This document shows, one piece after another, positions 23,044 through 32,786 of a stretch of DNA of 64,000 bases. The stretch covers positions 41,765-105,764 of the forward strand of contig DASPRM010000156.1 in NCBI GenBank assembly GCA_035624455.1. Direction: 5' to 3'. Within the stretch, counting starts at the first letter, position 1; each line of letters opens with the position of its first letter. Made by a program: the position numbers and the translations under genes. Origin of the DNA: Terriglobales bacterium (GTDB taxonomy: Bacteria > Acidobacteriota > Terriglobia > Terriglobales > Acidobacteriaceae). Under the pieces are notes generated by a model, which saw nothing but the letters and a program-made list of their open reading frames with translations, did not search any database and had not been told where the DNA came from.

Positions 23044-25416
23044 CTAGCGCATCGACTGCTCCACCTCTGACAGCCAGTCCGGCCGCTTGAGCACTTCGCG
23101 AGGCTTCGGGCCATCCGCGGCTCCCACGATCCCATCGCGCTCCATCAGATCAATCAGGTGCGCCGCCCGACCATAGCCGATGCGGAGCCGCCGCTGTAGC
23201 AGGGAAGTGGACGCTTTGCCAAACTCCAGCACCAGCCGGACGGCATCCTGATAGAGCTCATCGTTCTCCTCGTCACCCGCTTCGCCGGCTTCGGCTTCAG
23301 TCTTCCCGGCTTCTTCCTTGGGAGCCTCAAGGAAGGCCTGCTGATACTGCGCGGTGCCCTGCGAGCGCCAGAACTCCACCACCGAGGCGATTTCTTTTTC
23401 AGTAACAAACGGCGCATGCAGGCGATGCACGCGCGCTGATCCGGAGGGCAGATAGAGCATGTCGCCTCTCCCCAGCAGGGCTTCGGCGCCGTTGGCATCG
23501 AGAATCGTCCGCGAATCGACCTTCGTCGCCACACGGAAAGAAATGCGAGCCGGAAAATTGGCCTTGATCAGACCCGTGATCACATCCACCGACGGCCTCT
23601 GGGTCGCCAGTACCAGGTGTATTCCCACTGCACGCGCCATCTGCGCCAGGCGGGTAATCGACTCTTCGACGTTGGACTGATCGAGCATCATCAGATCGGC
23701 GAGTTCGTCGATGATGATCACAATGTAGGGGATGGGCCCCTCCTGTTCCGTTGGCTCCTCGAACAGGCTGGGAGTGCTGCCATCAAACAGGCGATTGTAT
23801 TGCTCGATATTGCGCACACCTTTTTCCGCCAGCAGCTTCAGGCGGCGCTCCATCTCGCGCACGGCATTGCGCAGCGCATTGGCCGCCAGCTTGGGCTCGG
23901 TGATGATCGGCGTATACAGGTGAGGAACGCCGTCGTAGACACCCAACTCCAGCCGCTTGGGATCCACCAGAATTAAACGCACTTGATCCGGCGTGGCCTT
24001 GTACAACAGGGACATGATCATGGCGTTGATGGCCACGCTCTTCCCCGAACCAGTTGAGCCAGCGATCAGCAAATGCGGCATTGCGGCCAGGTCGGCAACA
24101 TGAATCCGGCCGTTGATGTCTTTACCCAGCGCCAGTGTGAGCTTGCCTTTGCTGGCGACGAAATCCTGCCATTCCACCATCTCGCGCAGCCAGATTGTCT
24201 CCCGTTCGCGATTAGGCACCTGTATGCCTACCGTCGATTTGCCCGCCATGCGCTCGATCAGGATGCTCTCCGCGCGCAGGGCCAGGCAGAGGTCGTCGCA
24301 GAGGCTGGTAATTCGGCTGTACTTGATGCCTGCCTCCGGCTTGAACTCGAACGTCGTCACGACTGGCCCAGGGTTGATTTGCGTTACCTGGCCGTGGACC
24401 TCGAACTCCGCGCACTTTTCCGTCAGCACTCGCGCCAGAGACTTCAGCTCCTCCTCGTCGATGGCGAACTGATCTTCGGGACGATGGAGCAGCGAGCTTG
24501 AAGGCAGCTTGTATCCACCAGCCAGTTTCGGCATGGTGGTCTTTGGCTTCGAGGCGCTGTCGGCGCGCTCGCTTACTGGCGGCTCGACATCCTCGGGCTC
24601 TTCCGGCAATCCGATTCCTGGAGCCAGCTCCGGAATTTCTCTCTCGGCTTCCATCCGCTGAATGCCTGTGCGAACCGGCGCTAGGCTCGGAGCGGCTGGA
24701 ACATCCCTATCCGCAGCCATGGGACGCCGCAGCAGTTGTGCCGTGATTGTGGGCCGGGTTGCAGCTCGTTTCTTCTCCAGTTCCTTTTGCGCTTGCTTGC
24801 GTGCACGCTCCATGCGCCAGTCATTGACCCGGTCCCAGGCTGCGTAGGCGAAGGCAAAGCGAGTCTCGCTCCACAGTTGCAGCGCGCCAAATGAAAATGC
24901 TGTACACAGATAGAGCGCCACCGACATCGCGGTAACCGCGACGATGTAGGCGCCGATCAGGTTGAAGTAGTGGACCAGTGCATCCGCGGTGATGCGGCCC
25001 AGCAAGCCTTCCGCGGGGATCGCATGCAGCCAGCGCCAGTGCCATGGAAGCAGCGCCAGTAATGCGCCGAGAAACGGCAGAAGCAGAAGGGATCCAAGGG
25101 TCTTCGCGATGGGTGATTCGACTGCGCGCGAGCGAAACCACCGCATACCTAACGCGGCCAGATACGCGGGGAGCAGAAAAGCTGCAATTCCCGCCATCTG
25201 CAATGCGAGATCGCTGCCGTAAGAACCAAATCGCCCGACCCAGTTGCGCGTGGTCCCGGAGAGAGTGTTGGCCGCGGTATTCAGCGATGGATCCAGCGGC
25301 GAGTAGGAAGCCAGGGCGAGGAAAAAGAGGAGAGCGGAGACCAACAAAAGAAAACCAATCAGCTCATTGAGCCGTCGGTTCTTCGTCGGGGTAAAGATGT
25401 GCGGGAGAGATTTCAT
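23044..25416 (-). CDS. ftsK: DNA translocase FtsK/SpoIIIE
   Basis: Pumps chromosomal DNA at the division septum. The 790-residue protein has four N-terminal membrane helices (LIGFLLLVSALLFFLALASY onward, to about 195), a variable linker, the motor with Walker A GSTGSGKS and Walker B IIIDELADLMM, the RecA-like motif LVLATQRPSVDVITG, and a C-terminal winged-helix gamma domain (LLQRRLRIGYGRAAHLIDLM) that reads KOPS-type sites. Length matches short SpoIIIE-type members. ATG at 25416. Divergent from ispG. Confidence 0.95.
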   Translation of the reverse strand: MKSLPHIFTPTKNRRLNELIGFLLLVSALLFFLALASYSPLDPSLNTAANTLSGTTRNWVGRFGSYGSDLALQMAGIAAFLLPAYLAALGMRWFRSRAVESPIAKTLGSLLLLPFLGALLALLPWHWRWLHAIPAEGLLGRITADALVHYFNLIGAYIVAVTAMSVALYLCTAFSFGALQLWSETRFAFAYAAWDRVNDWRMERARKQAQKELEKKRAATRPTITAQLLRRPMAADRDVPAAPSLAPVRTGIQRMEAEREIPELAPGIGLPEEPEDVEPPVSERADSASKPKTTMPKLAGGYKLPSSSLLHRPEDQFAIDEEELKSLARVLTEKCAEFEVHGQVTQINPGPVVTTFEFKPEAGIKYSRITSLCDDLCLALRAESILIERMAGKSTVGIQVPNRERETIWLREMVEWQDFVASKGKLTLALGKDINGRIHVADLAAMPHLLIAGSTGSGKSVAINAMIMSLLYKATPDQVRLILVDPKRLELGVYDGVPHLYTPIITEPKLAANALRNAVREMERRLKLLAEKGVRNIEQYNRLFDGSTPSLFEEPTEQEGPIPYIVIIIDELADLMMLDQSNVEESITRLAQMARAVGIHLVLATQRPSVDVITGLIKANFPARISFRVATKVDSRTILDANGAEALLGRGDMLYLPSGSARVHRLHAPFVTEKEIASVVEFWRSQGTAQYQQAFLEAPKEEAGKTEAEAGEAGDEENDELYQDAVRLVLEFGKASTSLLQRRLRIGYGRAAHLIDLMERDGIVGAADGPKPREVLKRPDWLSEVEQSMR

Positions 25417-25776
25417 TGGGCGTAATCGTACTTCAGGAGAACCAGTTCAGGTCTCGCAAAGGCCGTACGAAATACGCCAGAGCAGGACGATTATGCCAGA
25501 AAAGGGGAGCGCGGCAATCGAAATGTGATCCGGGTATCCCCTTGGTCAGATTCTACTTATGGGGCGACGTATTGTGGGCGGGTAGACGCCTATTTACGCC
25601 AATTACAAGTCGAGTCGCCGTATAATCCGGAACTTGATGGGCCAACATCAGCAACATGAGACCAGCACCTACTCTCGATTTTGGCATTGTCCCGCACGCA
25701 TACTCGCCACGCATCGTCTCAGCGGCTCCCATTGCGGGGCCGAGTGACCTCCGCATGCTAAACTGAAATTTCACAT
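25417..25776. other. Divergent intergenic region between ftsK and ispG
   Basis: 360 bases with no gene I can support on either strand. It contains a perfect TATAAT -10 box at 25621-25626 pointing to ispG and presumably the ftsK promoter in the other direction. Confidence 0.5.
25621..25626 (+). promoter_or_regulatory. -10 box upstream of ispG
   Basis: TATAAT, 151 bases before the ispG start. No good -35 box is found at the right distance. Confidence 0.4.
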
Positions 25777-27018
25777 ATGGCAGAAATCCGGCGTAGAAAC
25801 TCGGTAGCCGTGCATGTCGGTGATGTGAAGGTTGGTGGGGATGCACCGATTGTGGTGCAGTCCATGACCAACACCGACACCGCTGATGTGCTGGCGACGG
25901 TGCAGCAGTGCGAGGCGCTGGCCCGCGCTGGTTCGGAGCTGGTCCGGGTTACCGTCAATAACGATGATGCCGCGAAGGCAGTGCCGCAGATCGTGAGCCT
26001 GCTGGAACGCCGAGGCGTAACCGTTCCAATCATTGGCGATTTCCACTACAACGGCCACCAACTGCTGAAGAAATATCCCGAGTGCGCCCGGGCGCTCGCG
26101 AAATATCGCATCAATCCCGGCAACGTCAGCGTGGGCCGGAAAGATGATGACAACTTCCGCACTATGATCGAGGTCGCAGTCGAGAATCAAAAGCCCGTGC
26201 GCATCGGCGTGAACTGGGGTTCTCTCGATCAGCAGCTTCTAACTCGCATGATGGACGAAAACTCGCGTCAGGCCGAGCCAAAGGATGCACGTGAAGTAAC
26301 CATGGAAGCCATGGTGGTGAGCGCGCTGAATTCCGCGTCCCTGGCGGTCAAATACGGTCTGCGCAAGGACCAGATCATCCTCAGCGCCAAGGTTAGCGGC
26401 GTGCAGGACCTGGTGGACGTGTACCGGACGCTGGCAGCGCGCTGCGATTATCCGCTGCATCTTGGCCTGACAGAAGCCGGCATGGGGACGAAGGGTGTTG
26501 TCGCTTCTACCGCCGCAATGGCGGTGCTGCTGCAGGAGGGGATTGGGGACACGATTCGCGTGTCTCTGACGCCGGCTCCCAATGGCGATCGCACGGAAGA
26601 GGTGATGGTTGCGGAGCAGATTCTGCAGTCGATTGGGATTCGCAGCTTCACACCGCAGGTGACGGCCTGTCCGGGTTGTGGGAGGACGACCAGCACATTC
26701 TTTCAGGAGATGGCGGAGCAGATTCAAAGTTATCTCCGCGATCAGATGCCGGTCTGGAAAGAGCGCTACGCCGGCGTAGAAGAAATGAAGGTAGCGGTGA
26801 TGGGCTGTGTGGTGAATGGTCCCGGCGAATCGAAGCATGCCAACCTGGGAATATCTTTGCCCGGAACGTTTGAAGAACCTAAAGCGCCGGTGTTCGTCGA
26901 TGGACGCCTGGTGACCACTTTGCGCGGAGATGGGATCGTCCAGGAGTTCATCAGGATCCTCGACGATTATGTGGATTCACATTACGCCGCGAAATCGAAG
27001 GAAATTGTGCTCGGGTAA
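25777..27018 (+). CDS. ispG: 4-hydroxy-3-methylbut-2-enyl-diphosphate synthase (IspG/GcpE)
   Basis: Converts methylerythritol cyclodiphosphate to HMBPP, the penultimate step of the non-mevalonate isoprenoid pathway, using a 4Fe-4S cluster. The 413-residue protein starts with [19 protein letters not shown], continues with [12 protein letters not shown], and has the cluster ligands C298, C301 (CPGCGRTTS), C344 (GCVVNGPGE) and E351. Length is that of the short bacterial form lacking the inserted plant domain. ATG at 25777. Electron donor (flavodoxin or ferredoxin) cannot be told from the sequence. Confidence 0.97.
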   Translation: MAEIRRRNSVAVHVGDVKVGGDAPIVVQSMTNTDTADVLATVQQCEALARAGSELVRVTVNNDDAAKAVPQIVSLLERRGVTVPIIGDFHYNGHQLLKKYPECARALAKYRINPGNVSVGRKDDDNFRTMIEVAVENQKPVRIGVNWGSLDQQLLTRMMDENSRQAEPKDAREVTMEAMVVSALNSASLAVKYGLRKDQIILSAKVSGVQDLVDVYRTLAARCDYPLHLGLTEAGMGTKGVVASTAAMAVLLQEGIGDTIRVSLTPAPNGDRTEEVMVAEQILQSIGIRSFTPQVTACPGCGRTTSTFFQEMAEQIQSYLRDQMPVWKERYAGVEEMKVAVMGCVVNGPGESKHANLGISLPGTFEEPKAPVFVDGRLVTTLRGDGIVQEFIRILDDYVDSHYAAKSKEIVLG

Positions 27019-27246
27019 GTTGAAGGTCAACAATCAGCATTCAGCCGTCAGTGAACTGTAGCTCTTCGAATGTTCCCGCGCGCTCCCGCGGTACAAGGTG
27101 AAACCGTGGGAATGACGGCGCGCTCGCGACCTACGGGTTTGCGGAAAAGTCCCAATCGTGATCGGGAACATCGACTAAAGCCGAGCCCCTCCAGACCCAA
27201 CATGACGACCACCGAAGATCACTTGGACTCAATTCTCGCGCTGCAC

Positions 27247-27366
27247 TCAGAACTTTGCCAGGGTTAGCAGAGCGGCGGAAGCAGCCAGCCAGGCCGCAAA
27301 AGCCACTGCAACCATGGTCAGCCGAACCGTCATGTTATCGATAAGCCAGTTGTATTTCGCGTCCAT
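27247..27366 (-). CDS. 39-residue membrane microprotein
   Basis: A short gene easily missed. From the ATG at 27366 it encodes MDAKYNWLIDNMTVRLTMVA, then VAFAAWLAASAALLTLAKF and a stop: a single membrane helix after a short polar head. GGGAGG stands seven bases before the start, a very good ribosome site, and a TATATAA element lies about 65 bases upstream. Function unknown. It lies between ispG (convergent) and the DUF72 gene (same strand, 110 bases upstream). Confidence 0.6.
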   Translation of the reverse strand: MDAKYNWLIDNMTVRLTMVAVAFAAWLAASAALLTLAKF

Positions 27367-27476
27367 AATCAGCCTCCCTTGTATTTAGACGGACCGGCCG
27401 ATAAACCGTTAACCGGTGCCATCCCCTTATATAAAGCAGTACGCGAGGGCGGGACGAAAAGTTCCCGGTTTCGAAT

Positions 27477-28409
27477 TTAATGGGCCCTGTCGAAAAGCGT
27501 GAGAGGGATGGGAGATTCGGTCACTTCTGTGATGTCTTGCAGCCGCGGGTAGTGATCGACGAGGATTCTTGGCGCTTTGACTTTTTGCCCGGTGATCATG
27601 TGCTTCAGTTCCAGAGCGTTGGCGGGCGCTTTGCCCTGGAAGTGGTTGTTAGCGACGACAAAAGTAGTCTCGGCTTTCCTGGCCACATTCTCTATTCTCC
27701 CTTTCCAACTCGCGAGCTCCTGCGTGGAGTACAAATAGTCGTAGCGGTCGCTGGGTTTCTCCGGATCGAACCACTGGTCGTAGCGGCGTCCATGCAGGCG
27801 AATGTAGCCGATGCGCGAGGTTACATGGTCGGCGGGACGAACGGCGCGTCCGAGGAGCGGTTGATCGATGTTGCACAACGCCACTCCCACCTGGGTCAGA
27901 TATTTGAGCGTCGCTGCATCACTCCAGCTGGAATGTCGCACTTCGATGGCCAGCGGATATTCCGCGAACAGGCGAATCAGGCGATCGAGATGATCGCGGT
28001 TTTCGGGTGTGTTGCGAAACGAAATCGGAAATTGAAGCAGCAGTGCGCCGAGCCGGCCTTCGCTGGCCAGGGCATCGTATGCTTCTCTGGCCAGGCGCAC
28101 GTCGTCCATTTGAAAACGGATCGTGCTTGCTGACGTGGATTCGACGGTCGCAATGGGTGAGTGTGTGAAGGCCCGATTCGCCTTGAGGGTAAATAGAAAT
28201 TGAGGATTCGCGCTTGCCGCCTGCTGTGACCACAGCTTTGCCTGCGAGGGTTTGATGTGTCCGTAAAAGGAAGTATTGATCTCGATCAGATCGAAAAACT
28301 GCGCCAGGTACTCAACGGGGGGAGGCGCATTCTTGCGCGCTTCGGGATAGACAATGCCTTTCCAGTCCTTGTACGCCCATCCGGCAATGCCGATGCGAAT
28401 ATCCGCCAT
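27477..28409 (-). CDS. DUF72-family (YecE-like) protein
   Basis: A 310-residue TIM-barrel-like protein of the DUF72 family, with the opening IRIGIAGWAYKDWKGIVYP, the ALLLQFP segment, and RLHGRRYDQWF. The family is widespread and functionally uncharacterised; the fold suggests a hydrolase or nucleic-acid role. The ATG at 28409 is clean. A CAP-domain gene lies 47 bases upstream on the same strand. Confidence 0.9.
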   Translation of the reverse strand: MADIRIGIAGWAYKDWKGIVYPEARKNAPPPVEYLAQFFDLIEINTSFYGHIKPSQAKLWSQQAASANPQFLFTLKANRAFTHSPIATVESTSASTIRFQMDDVRLAREAYDALASEGRLGALLLQFPISFRNTPENRDHLDRLIRLFAEYPLAIEVRHSSWSDAATLKYLTQVGVALCNIDQPLLGRAVRPADHVTSRIGYIRLHGRRYDQWFDPEKPSDRYDYLYSTQELASWKGRIENVARKAETTFVVANNHFQGKAPANALELKHMITGQKVKAPRILVDHYPRLQDITEVTESPIPLTLFDRAH

Positions 28410-28456
28410 ACCCTCAGTGCAGCTTCAGGGTATCAGGTTCGGCGAAGGCGGGCTGG

Positions 28457-28945
28457 CTAGCGGATCGGCCGCGCGAAGTCTTCCGTAATCCAGTAGGTGC
28501 CATGTCTCTCGACCACGCCGATGCCGACGTTCTCATAGTCATCGTCGAGAATGTTGGCGCGGTGCGGTGGAGATGCCATGAAGGCGGAGTGAGCCTGCTG
28601 CCAGCCGTTTCCCATATCAATGTTTTCGCCGGCGCTGATGAAAGCGACTTGAGAATCTCGCAGGCGGCGGGAGAGATTGGCTTCTCCCGGTAACTGATGC
28701 GAAAGCTGACCCCTATCCGCCATGACACGGGAATGCTCGCGAGCAGCGGCTGTGAGGCGTTGATCCATTCTGAGTGGCGCCAGCCCTTGCTGTATCCGCG
28801 ATTGGTTCAGCATCTCCAGCAAGCGGCGTTCGGCCTCGGAGTTGGTGTTGGCCACGACCTGGAGGGATTGTGTGGCCGCGGGCGGCTGCAGCACGGTTGA
28901 GCCCGCAAGTAACAGGAGGTAAACGACAGCACGTCGTAATGGCAT
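28457..28945 (-). CDS. Secreted CAP/SCP-domain protein (YkwD-like)
   Basis: A 162-residue exported protein: signal peptide at about 1-25 (MPLRRAVVYLLLLAGSTV), then a CAP domain with LNQSRIQQGLAPLRMDQRL, AAREHSRVMADRGQLSHQ, GENIDMGN and SPPHRANILDDDYENVGIG. The CAP cavity residues (H of REHS, E of AGEN, H of SPPHR) are present. Bacterial CAP proteins are secreted and of unsettled function (lipid or peptide binding has been proposed for the family). ATG at 28945. Confidence 0.9.
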   Translation of the reverse strand: MPLRRAVVYLLLLAGSTVLQPPAATQSLQVVANTNSEAERRLLEMLNQSRIQQGLAPLRMDQRLTAAAREHSRVMADRGQLSHQLPGEANLSRRLRDSQVAFISAGENIDMGNGWQQAHSAFMASPPHRANILDDDYENVGIGVVERHGTYWITEDFARPIR

Positions 28946-29045
28946 TTGGCGTAACCTCTGCCCTAAATAGCAACCCGCGGGAGGAGGAAATCTCTCCCGG
29001 CTTCTGTGTTAGCATCCGCCCAGACGGGCTAGAGGTCATGTAGCG

Positions 29046-30497
29046 ATGGGACAGGGGCTGGAGTTACTGATCGGAGCCATTGTGGGAGCGGCGATTGGCG
29101 CAATCGCCGGATACTTCACGGGCGCGGGAAGGGTGCGCGACGAATACTTCGGGCGGCTCTCTGACGCGGAAAAGCGTGCCGTGGCGGCGCAAGCAGAGGC
29201 GCGGTCGCACAAGGAGCAATTGGCGCACAGCGGACGCGAGCTCGCCGATAGCCGTGCGAAGCTGGAAAATGAGCAGCATGGCCGTGCCGTGGCGGAAACC
29301 GCACTGGAATCCGAACGCCAGCGAATCTCAGACGAGCGCCGATTGCTGGAGGAAGCATCCTCTCGCCTCAAAGACGCTTTTGACGCCCTGGCTGCCCAGG
29401 CGCTGAAAACCAACAACGAATCTTTTCTCGAGCTGGCGAAAACGACCCTGGAAAAATATCAGTCGCAGGCAGAGATGGATCTCGAGGCACGCCAGAAGGC
29501 AATGCAGACTTTAGTCGAGCCCATCAAGGAGTCACTTGGGCGCGTAGATCTGCAGATTCAGGAACTGGAAAGAATTCGCACTACGGCGTACGTCAGCCTA
29601 AGCGAGCAGGTGAAATCGCTGGCTAGTGCGCACCAGGATTGGAAAGCCGAAGCTGAAAATCTGAAGAGTGAAACCGGGAATCTGGTCCGCGCTTTGCGCA
29701 CACCAAGCGTGCGCGGGCGCTGGGGGGAAATTCAGCTGCGCCGCGTGGTCGAGATCGCCGGCATGCTGGCGTACTGCGATTTCGAGGAGCAGGTTTCCGT
29801 GCTTACCAATGATGGCCGGTTACGTCCAGACATGATCGTGAGGCTTCCCGGCGAAAAGAACATCGTGGTGGATTCGAAGGCGCCGTTGCAGGCGTATCTC
29901 GAGGCGCTCGAGGCCACGGACGAGATGGAACGCCGCCGTCATTTGCAGGCACATGCACGGCAGCTGCGCGATCATCTTGGGAAGCTCAGCGCCAAGGCCT
30001 ATTGGGAGCAGTTCCAACCAACGCCGGAATTTGTGATCATGTTTCTGCCGGGCGAGACATTTTTCAGCGCGGCGCTCGAGCAGGATCCCGGACTGATTGA
30101 GGAAGGTGTGATCCAGCGCGTGATTCCCGCATCTCCGACTACCCTGATTGCCTTGCTGCGAGCGGTCAACTACGGCTGGAACCAGGAGAAAATCGCCGAA
30201 AATGCGCAAGCGATCAGCGCGCTTGGGAAAGAGCTGCATGACCGACTGCGCACAGTAGCCGAGCACTTTGAAGGCGTAGGCAAGGGGCTGGATCGCGCGG
30301 TGGAGGCCTACAACAAGGCAATCGGATCGCTCGAAACTCGCGTGCTGGTCTCTGCCCGTAAATTCAAAGAGCTTGGAACGGCAGTCACCGATGATATTGG
30401 CGAACTGCCACCGGTTGAGAAGACATCGCGCCAGTTGCAGTTGATGGACACCGTGGGTGAGCCAGTGGTGAAGGAAGTTGTGGGGGCGGAGGGTTGA
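29046..30497 (+). CDS. rmuC: RmuC-family DNA recombination protein
   Basis: A 483-residue protein with an N-terminal membrane helix ([19 protein letters not shown]), a long coiled coil (about 30-130), and the RmuC domain with [39 protein letters not shown] and [10 protein letters not shown]. RmuC limits inversions at short repeats in E. coli and has a PD-(D/E)XK-type nuclease fold; here D of RPDM and the D-S-K-A segment fit that core. Start ATG 29046 has no strong ribosome site. Confidence 0.93.
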   Translation: MGQGLELLIGAIVGAAIGAIAGYFTGAGRVRDEYFGRLSDAEKRAVAAQAEARSHKEQLAHSGRELADSRAKLENEQHGRAVAETALESERQRISDERRLLEEASSRLKDAFDALAAQALKTNNESFLELAKTTLEKYQSQAEMDLEARQKAMQTLVEPIKESLGRVDLQIQELERIRTTAYVSLSEQVKSLASAHQDWKAEAENLKSETGNLVRALRTPSVRGRWGEIQLRRVVEIAGMLAYCDFEEQVSVLTNDGRLRPDMIVRLPGEKNIVVDSKAPLQAYLEALEATDEMERRRHLQAHARQLRDHLGKLSAKAYWEQFQPTPEFVIMFLPGETFFSAALEQDPGLIEEGVIQRVIPASPTTLIALLRAVNYGWNQEKIAENAQAISALGKELHDRLRTVAEHFEGVGKGLDRAVEAYNKAIGSLETRVLVSARKFKELGTAVTDDIGELPPVEKTSRQLQLMDTVGEPVVKEVVGAEG

Positions 30498-30507
30498 GTT
30501 TGATGTA

Positions 30508-30529
30508 GGACAGGCAAGCCTGCCTGTCC
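30508..30529. repeat. Palindrome after rmuC
   Basis: GGACAGGC (30508-30515) and GCCTGTCC (30522-30529) around AAGCCT, 10 bases after the rmuC stop. A related hairpin, GCGGAC-N6-GTCCGC, is at 63817-63834. No T-run follows, so it is more REP-like than a terminator. Confidence 0.55.
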
Positions 30530-30571
30530 GCCTCCGAGCGATTACCTCCAGCGCTCACGAACATCGTTTCG

Positions 30572-30787
30572 ATGGAAAAACCGAAAGCCAGCAGGACCGC
30601 ACAACTGGAGGACAATCTGGGCGCCGCGGATTTGACGCTGACACCGGAGGAGGTCGCGGAATTGGACGCGACGCCGGTTCCCGCCAAACCCTATCCGCTT
30701 TGGTTCCAGGAAAAGACCCCCGATAACGTGGCCCGCGATGCACTGGAAAGAGGCGTGCAATCGAAACCGGCTGCCGCTGCCGATTAA
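30572..30787 (+). pseudogene. C-terminal remnant of an aldo/keto reductase
   Basis: An open frame of 71 codons encodes SRTAQLEDNLGAADLTLTPE, then ELDAT, PYPLWFQEKTPDNV. This is the very end of an aldo/keto reductase (the helix after the NADP-binding R-x-x-Q/N-L-x-x-N motif). The preceding 250 residues, including the catalytic tyrosine, are absent, since rmuC ends 75 bases upstream. An ATG is present by chance. It is a deletion remnant, possibly linked to the hairpin repeat at 30508. Confidence 0.65.
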
Positions 30788-30815
30788 TCCGCCCTTAGTC
30801 TGACATCAGAAGGAC

Positions 30816-30843
30816 AAAGCCCCCGATTTTCTTCGGGGGCTTT
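30816..30843. terminator. Bidirectional hairpin terminator
   Basis: AAAGCCCCCGA (30816-30826) pairs with TCGGGGGCTTT (30833-30843) around TTTTCT. The A/T ends make it usable in either direction, between converging genes. Confidence 0.7.
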
Positions 30844-30867
30844 GTGCCTGGCAGCTCTGGTTGAAGC

Positions 30868-31494
30868 TTACCGCTCGTTGCCGTTGTGCTTCTTGTTGTA
30901 GATCTGATTGGACACCTTGTTCTGCTGCCGGTTGACCTTGGCGCGCTCGGCCGGAGTCATGGTGCCGCCGTTGGTCTGACGGAAGTTGTGCACTTCGTGA
31001 TTCATGGCTGCTTCCTTGCCTTCGAGGTGCTTGGCTTCGCCGGCCGTCAACGAACCGTTTTCAATGCCCTGGCCGATGCGTTGCTGCTGCAAGCGCTGAC
31101 GCTGTCCAACTTCGCTGTTTCCATAATTCTGGACACGGGCATTGTGCTTGTCGCGGTAGATTTCGTTGGAAAGATGATTCTGCTGTTTCTGCAGCGTGGC
31201 GCGATCAGCAGCGGTGAGCTTGCCGTTATCTTCGGAGCGCATCAATTGTTGTTCTTTGTTCAGGTTCTGTTCCTGCTTCTCGAGGTGCTGGGTTTCGCCG
31301 GCGGTTAACGAGCCATTTTCTACGCCTTCTCCTATGCGCTGCTGCTGCCACTGTTTGCGCTGATCGATCGTCGGTTTTGGTTTAGTTGTGGGCGGTGTGG
31401 TCGTGGTGGTAGTCGCATCCTGTGCCAGCGCCAGACACGCGGTCAGCGCACCAGCGGCCAGCATCAGGGCAATCTTCTTGAACTCGGTGATCAT
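30868..31494 (-). CDS. Exported protein built of two tandem 68-residue helical repeats
   Basis: A 208-residue protein with a signal peptide (ITEFKKIALMLAAGALTACL, to L-A-Q near 25), a T/P-rich linker, and two copies of a 68-residue unit at 51-118 and 137-204. Each begins QQRIGxGxENGSLTAGE and ends near N-H/K-x-S-N-x-I-Y-x-x-K-H-N. Each unit looks like helical hairpins with N-G-S-L-T-A-G-E and L-T-A-A-D-R / M-T-P-A-E-R turns that recall EF-hand-free helix-loop elements. I do not know the family's function. The ATG at 31494 has GGAGGAGAG nine bases before it; a longer frame upstream is not needed. Confidence 0.8.
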   Translation of the reverse strand: MITEFKKIALMLAAGALTACLALAQDATTTTTTPPTTKPKPTIDQRKQWQQQRIGEGVENGSLTAGETQHLEKQEQNLNKEQQLMRSEDNGKLTAADRATLQKQQNHLSNEIYRDKHNARVQNYGNSEVGQRQRLQQQRIGQGIENGSLTAGEAKHLEGKEAAMNHEVHNFRQTNGGTMTPAERAKVNRQQNKVSNQIYNKKHNGNER

Positions 31495-31734
31495 AAAATC
31501 GTCTCTCCTCCAGATTCGTCTCAGTTCGGCATGCATACGCCGAAATTCACTCTCACGAAACACAGCGGTTGATGAGATGTTGTGGAATTGTGGCATCAGG
31601 AGAAGAGAAGGGTGAGTTACCAAGGTACTTGGTCTGGCGGAGCGTTGGTTGGCACAACCTAGCGAAAAATCTATGAATCTGCGCTTGTGGTCGGGCCAGG
31701 CGCTTGCGGTCGAGCAATTCTGCTGCGCTCGCGT

Positions 31735-32661
31735 TCAATGGCTCTGAACTGTCTTTTTGCTTTTGGGGAACATTAACGACAGCGCAATCGAGATCGCCAA
31801 AACTCCGGCTACCACTCCCAGCGCGATAGCGATGTGAATGTGGTAGTAGTTGGAGATCAGCATCTTTACTCCAATAAAAATCAGGATGGCCGATAGTCCA
31901 TAGTGCAGGTAGTGGAACAGTTCCATCATTCCCGCCAAGGCGAAATAAAGAGAACGCAGCCCCAGGATGGCGAAGACGTTCGACGTATAGACGATGAAGG
32001 GATCGCGCGTGACCGCCAGCACCGCAGGGATGGAGTCGGCGGCAAACAGTACATCGGTGGTTTCGACGAACAGCAGCACGAGAAATAGTGGTGTCGCATA
32101 GAGGCCACGATGGCGAACGAAGAACTCTCCATTCACATAGTCCTTGGTCACCGGGATCCAGCGCCGGAAAGTCTTTAGCACCGGATTCTGCTCAGGATGA
32201 ATTTCGGTTTCTTGCTGCCGAAAGAGCTTTATGCCGGTGTAAATCAAAAAGAGTCCGAAGATGTAGATGACCCACTCAAAGCGGCGAATCAGCGCCACTC
32301 CAGCCAGAATGAAAATCCCGCGGAGTACGAGTGCGCCGATAATCCCCCAGAAGAGCACCTTGTGCTGGTATTGGCCAGGCACGCGGAAGTAGCGGAAGAT
32401 CAGGAGGAATACAAAAAGATTGTCAACGCTGAGCGACTCTTCAATCAGGTACCCGGTTGCAAATTCCAGCGAGGTGTTGGGTCCGCGCCAGAAGTACACG
32501 CCTACGGCAAATGCCGCTGCCAACGAAATCCAGAATGCACTCCAACCGAGCGCTTCACGAAATCCGACTGAGTGCGCCCGGCGGTTGAAGACCGCCAGGT
32601 CGAGGGTCAGCATTAGCAGAATGAAAATGTTGAACAGCACCCAGAAGATCAGCTGGTTCAA
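31735..32661 (-). CDS. TerC-family membrane protein (Alx-like)
   Basis: A 308-residue polytopic protein of the TerC/Alx family, linked to metal (manganese) efflux and tellurite resistance. It has seven to nine hydrophobic segments, with LTLDLAVFNRRAH, FATGYLIEESLSVDNLFVFL and ETTDVLFAADSIPAVLAVT carrying the conserved acidic residues. The start is a TTG at 32661 with AAGGTG five bases upstream; no ATG fits the conserved beginning. It stands alone between convergent or same-strand neighbours. Confidence 0.9.
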   Translation of the reverse strand: MNQLIFWVLFNIFILLMLTLDLAVFNRRAHSVGFREALGWSAFWISLAAAFAVGVYFWRGPNTSLEFATGYLIEESLSVDNLFVFLLIFRYFRVPGQYQHKVLFWGIIGALVLRGIFILAGVALIRRFEWVIYIFGLFLIYTGIKLFRQQETEIHPEQNPVLKTFRRWIPVTKDYVNGEFFVRHRGLYATPLFLVLLFVETTDVLFAADSIPAVLAVTRDPFIVYTSNVFAILGLRSLYFALAGMMELFHYLHYGLSAILIFIGVKMLISNYYHIHIAIALGVVAGVLAISIALSLMFPKSKKTVQSH

Positions 32662-32786
32662 GAATCACCTTGAGAGGAATGGTAATCGGGGAAATGGTAA
32701 TCGCGTTCTCCAAACCTGGGCGAAGCGTCGAGTTAACCCCGGCCCTAATGTTTCCGCTAAGTGCTGATTGCTGAATGCAGACCGCT

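Noticed and set aside
27070..27267. 65-codon plus-strand frame after ispG
   Set aside because: No ribosome site and a composition like random sequence; it overlaps the better minus-strand microprotein.
30886..31308. Plus-strand frame of 140 codons over the repeat protein
   Set aside because: Antisense to a gene with signal peptide, strong ribosome site and clear internal repeats.
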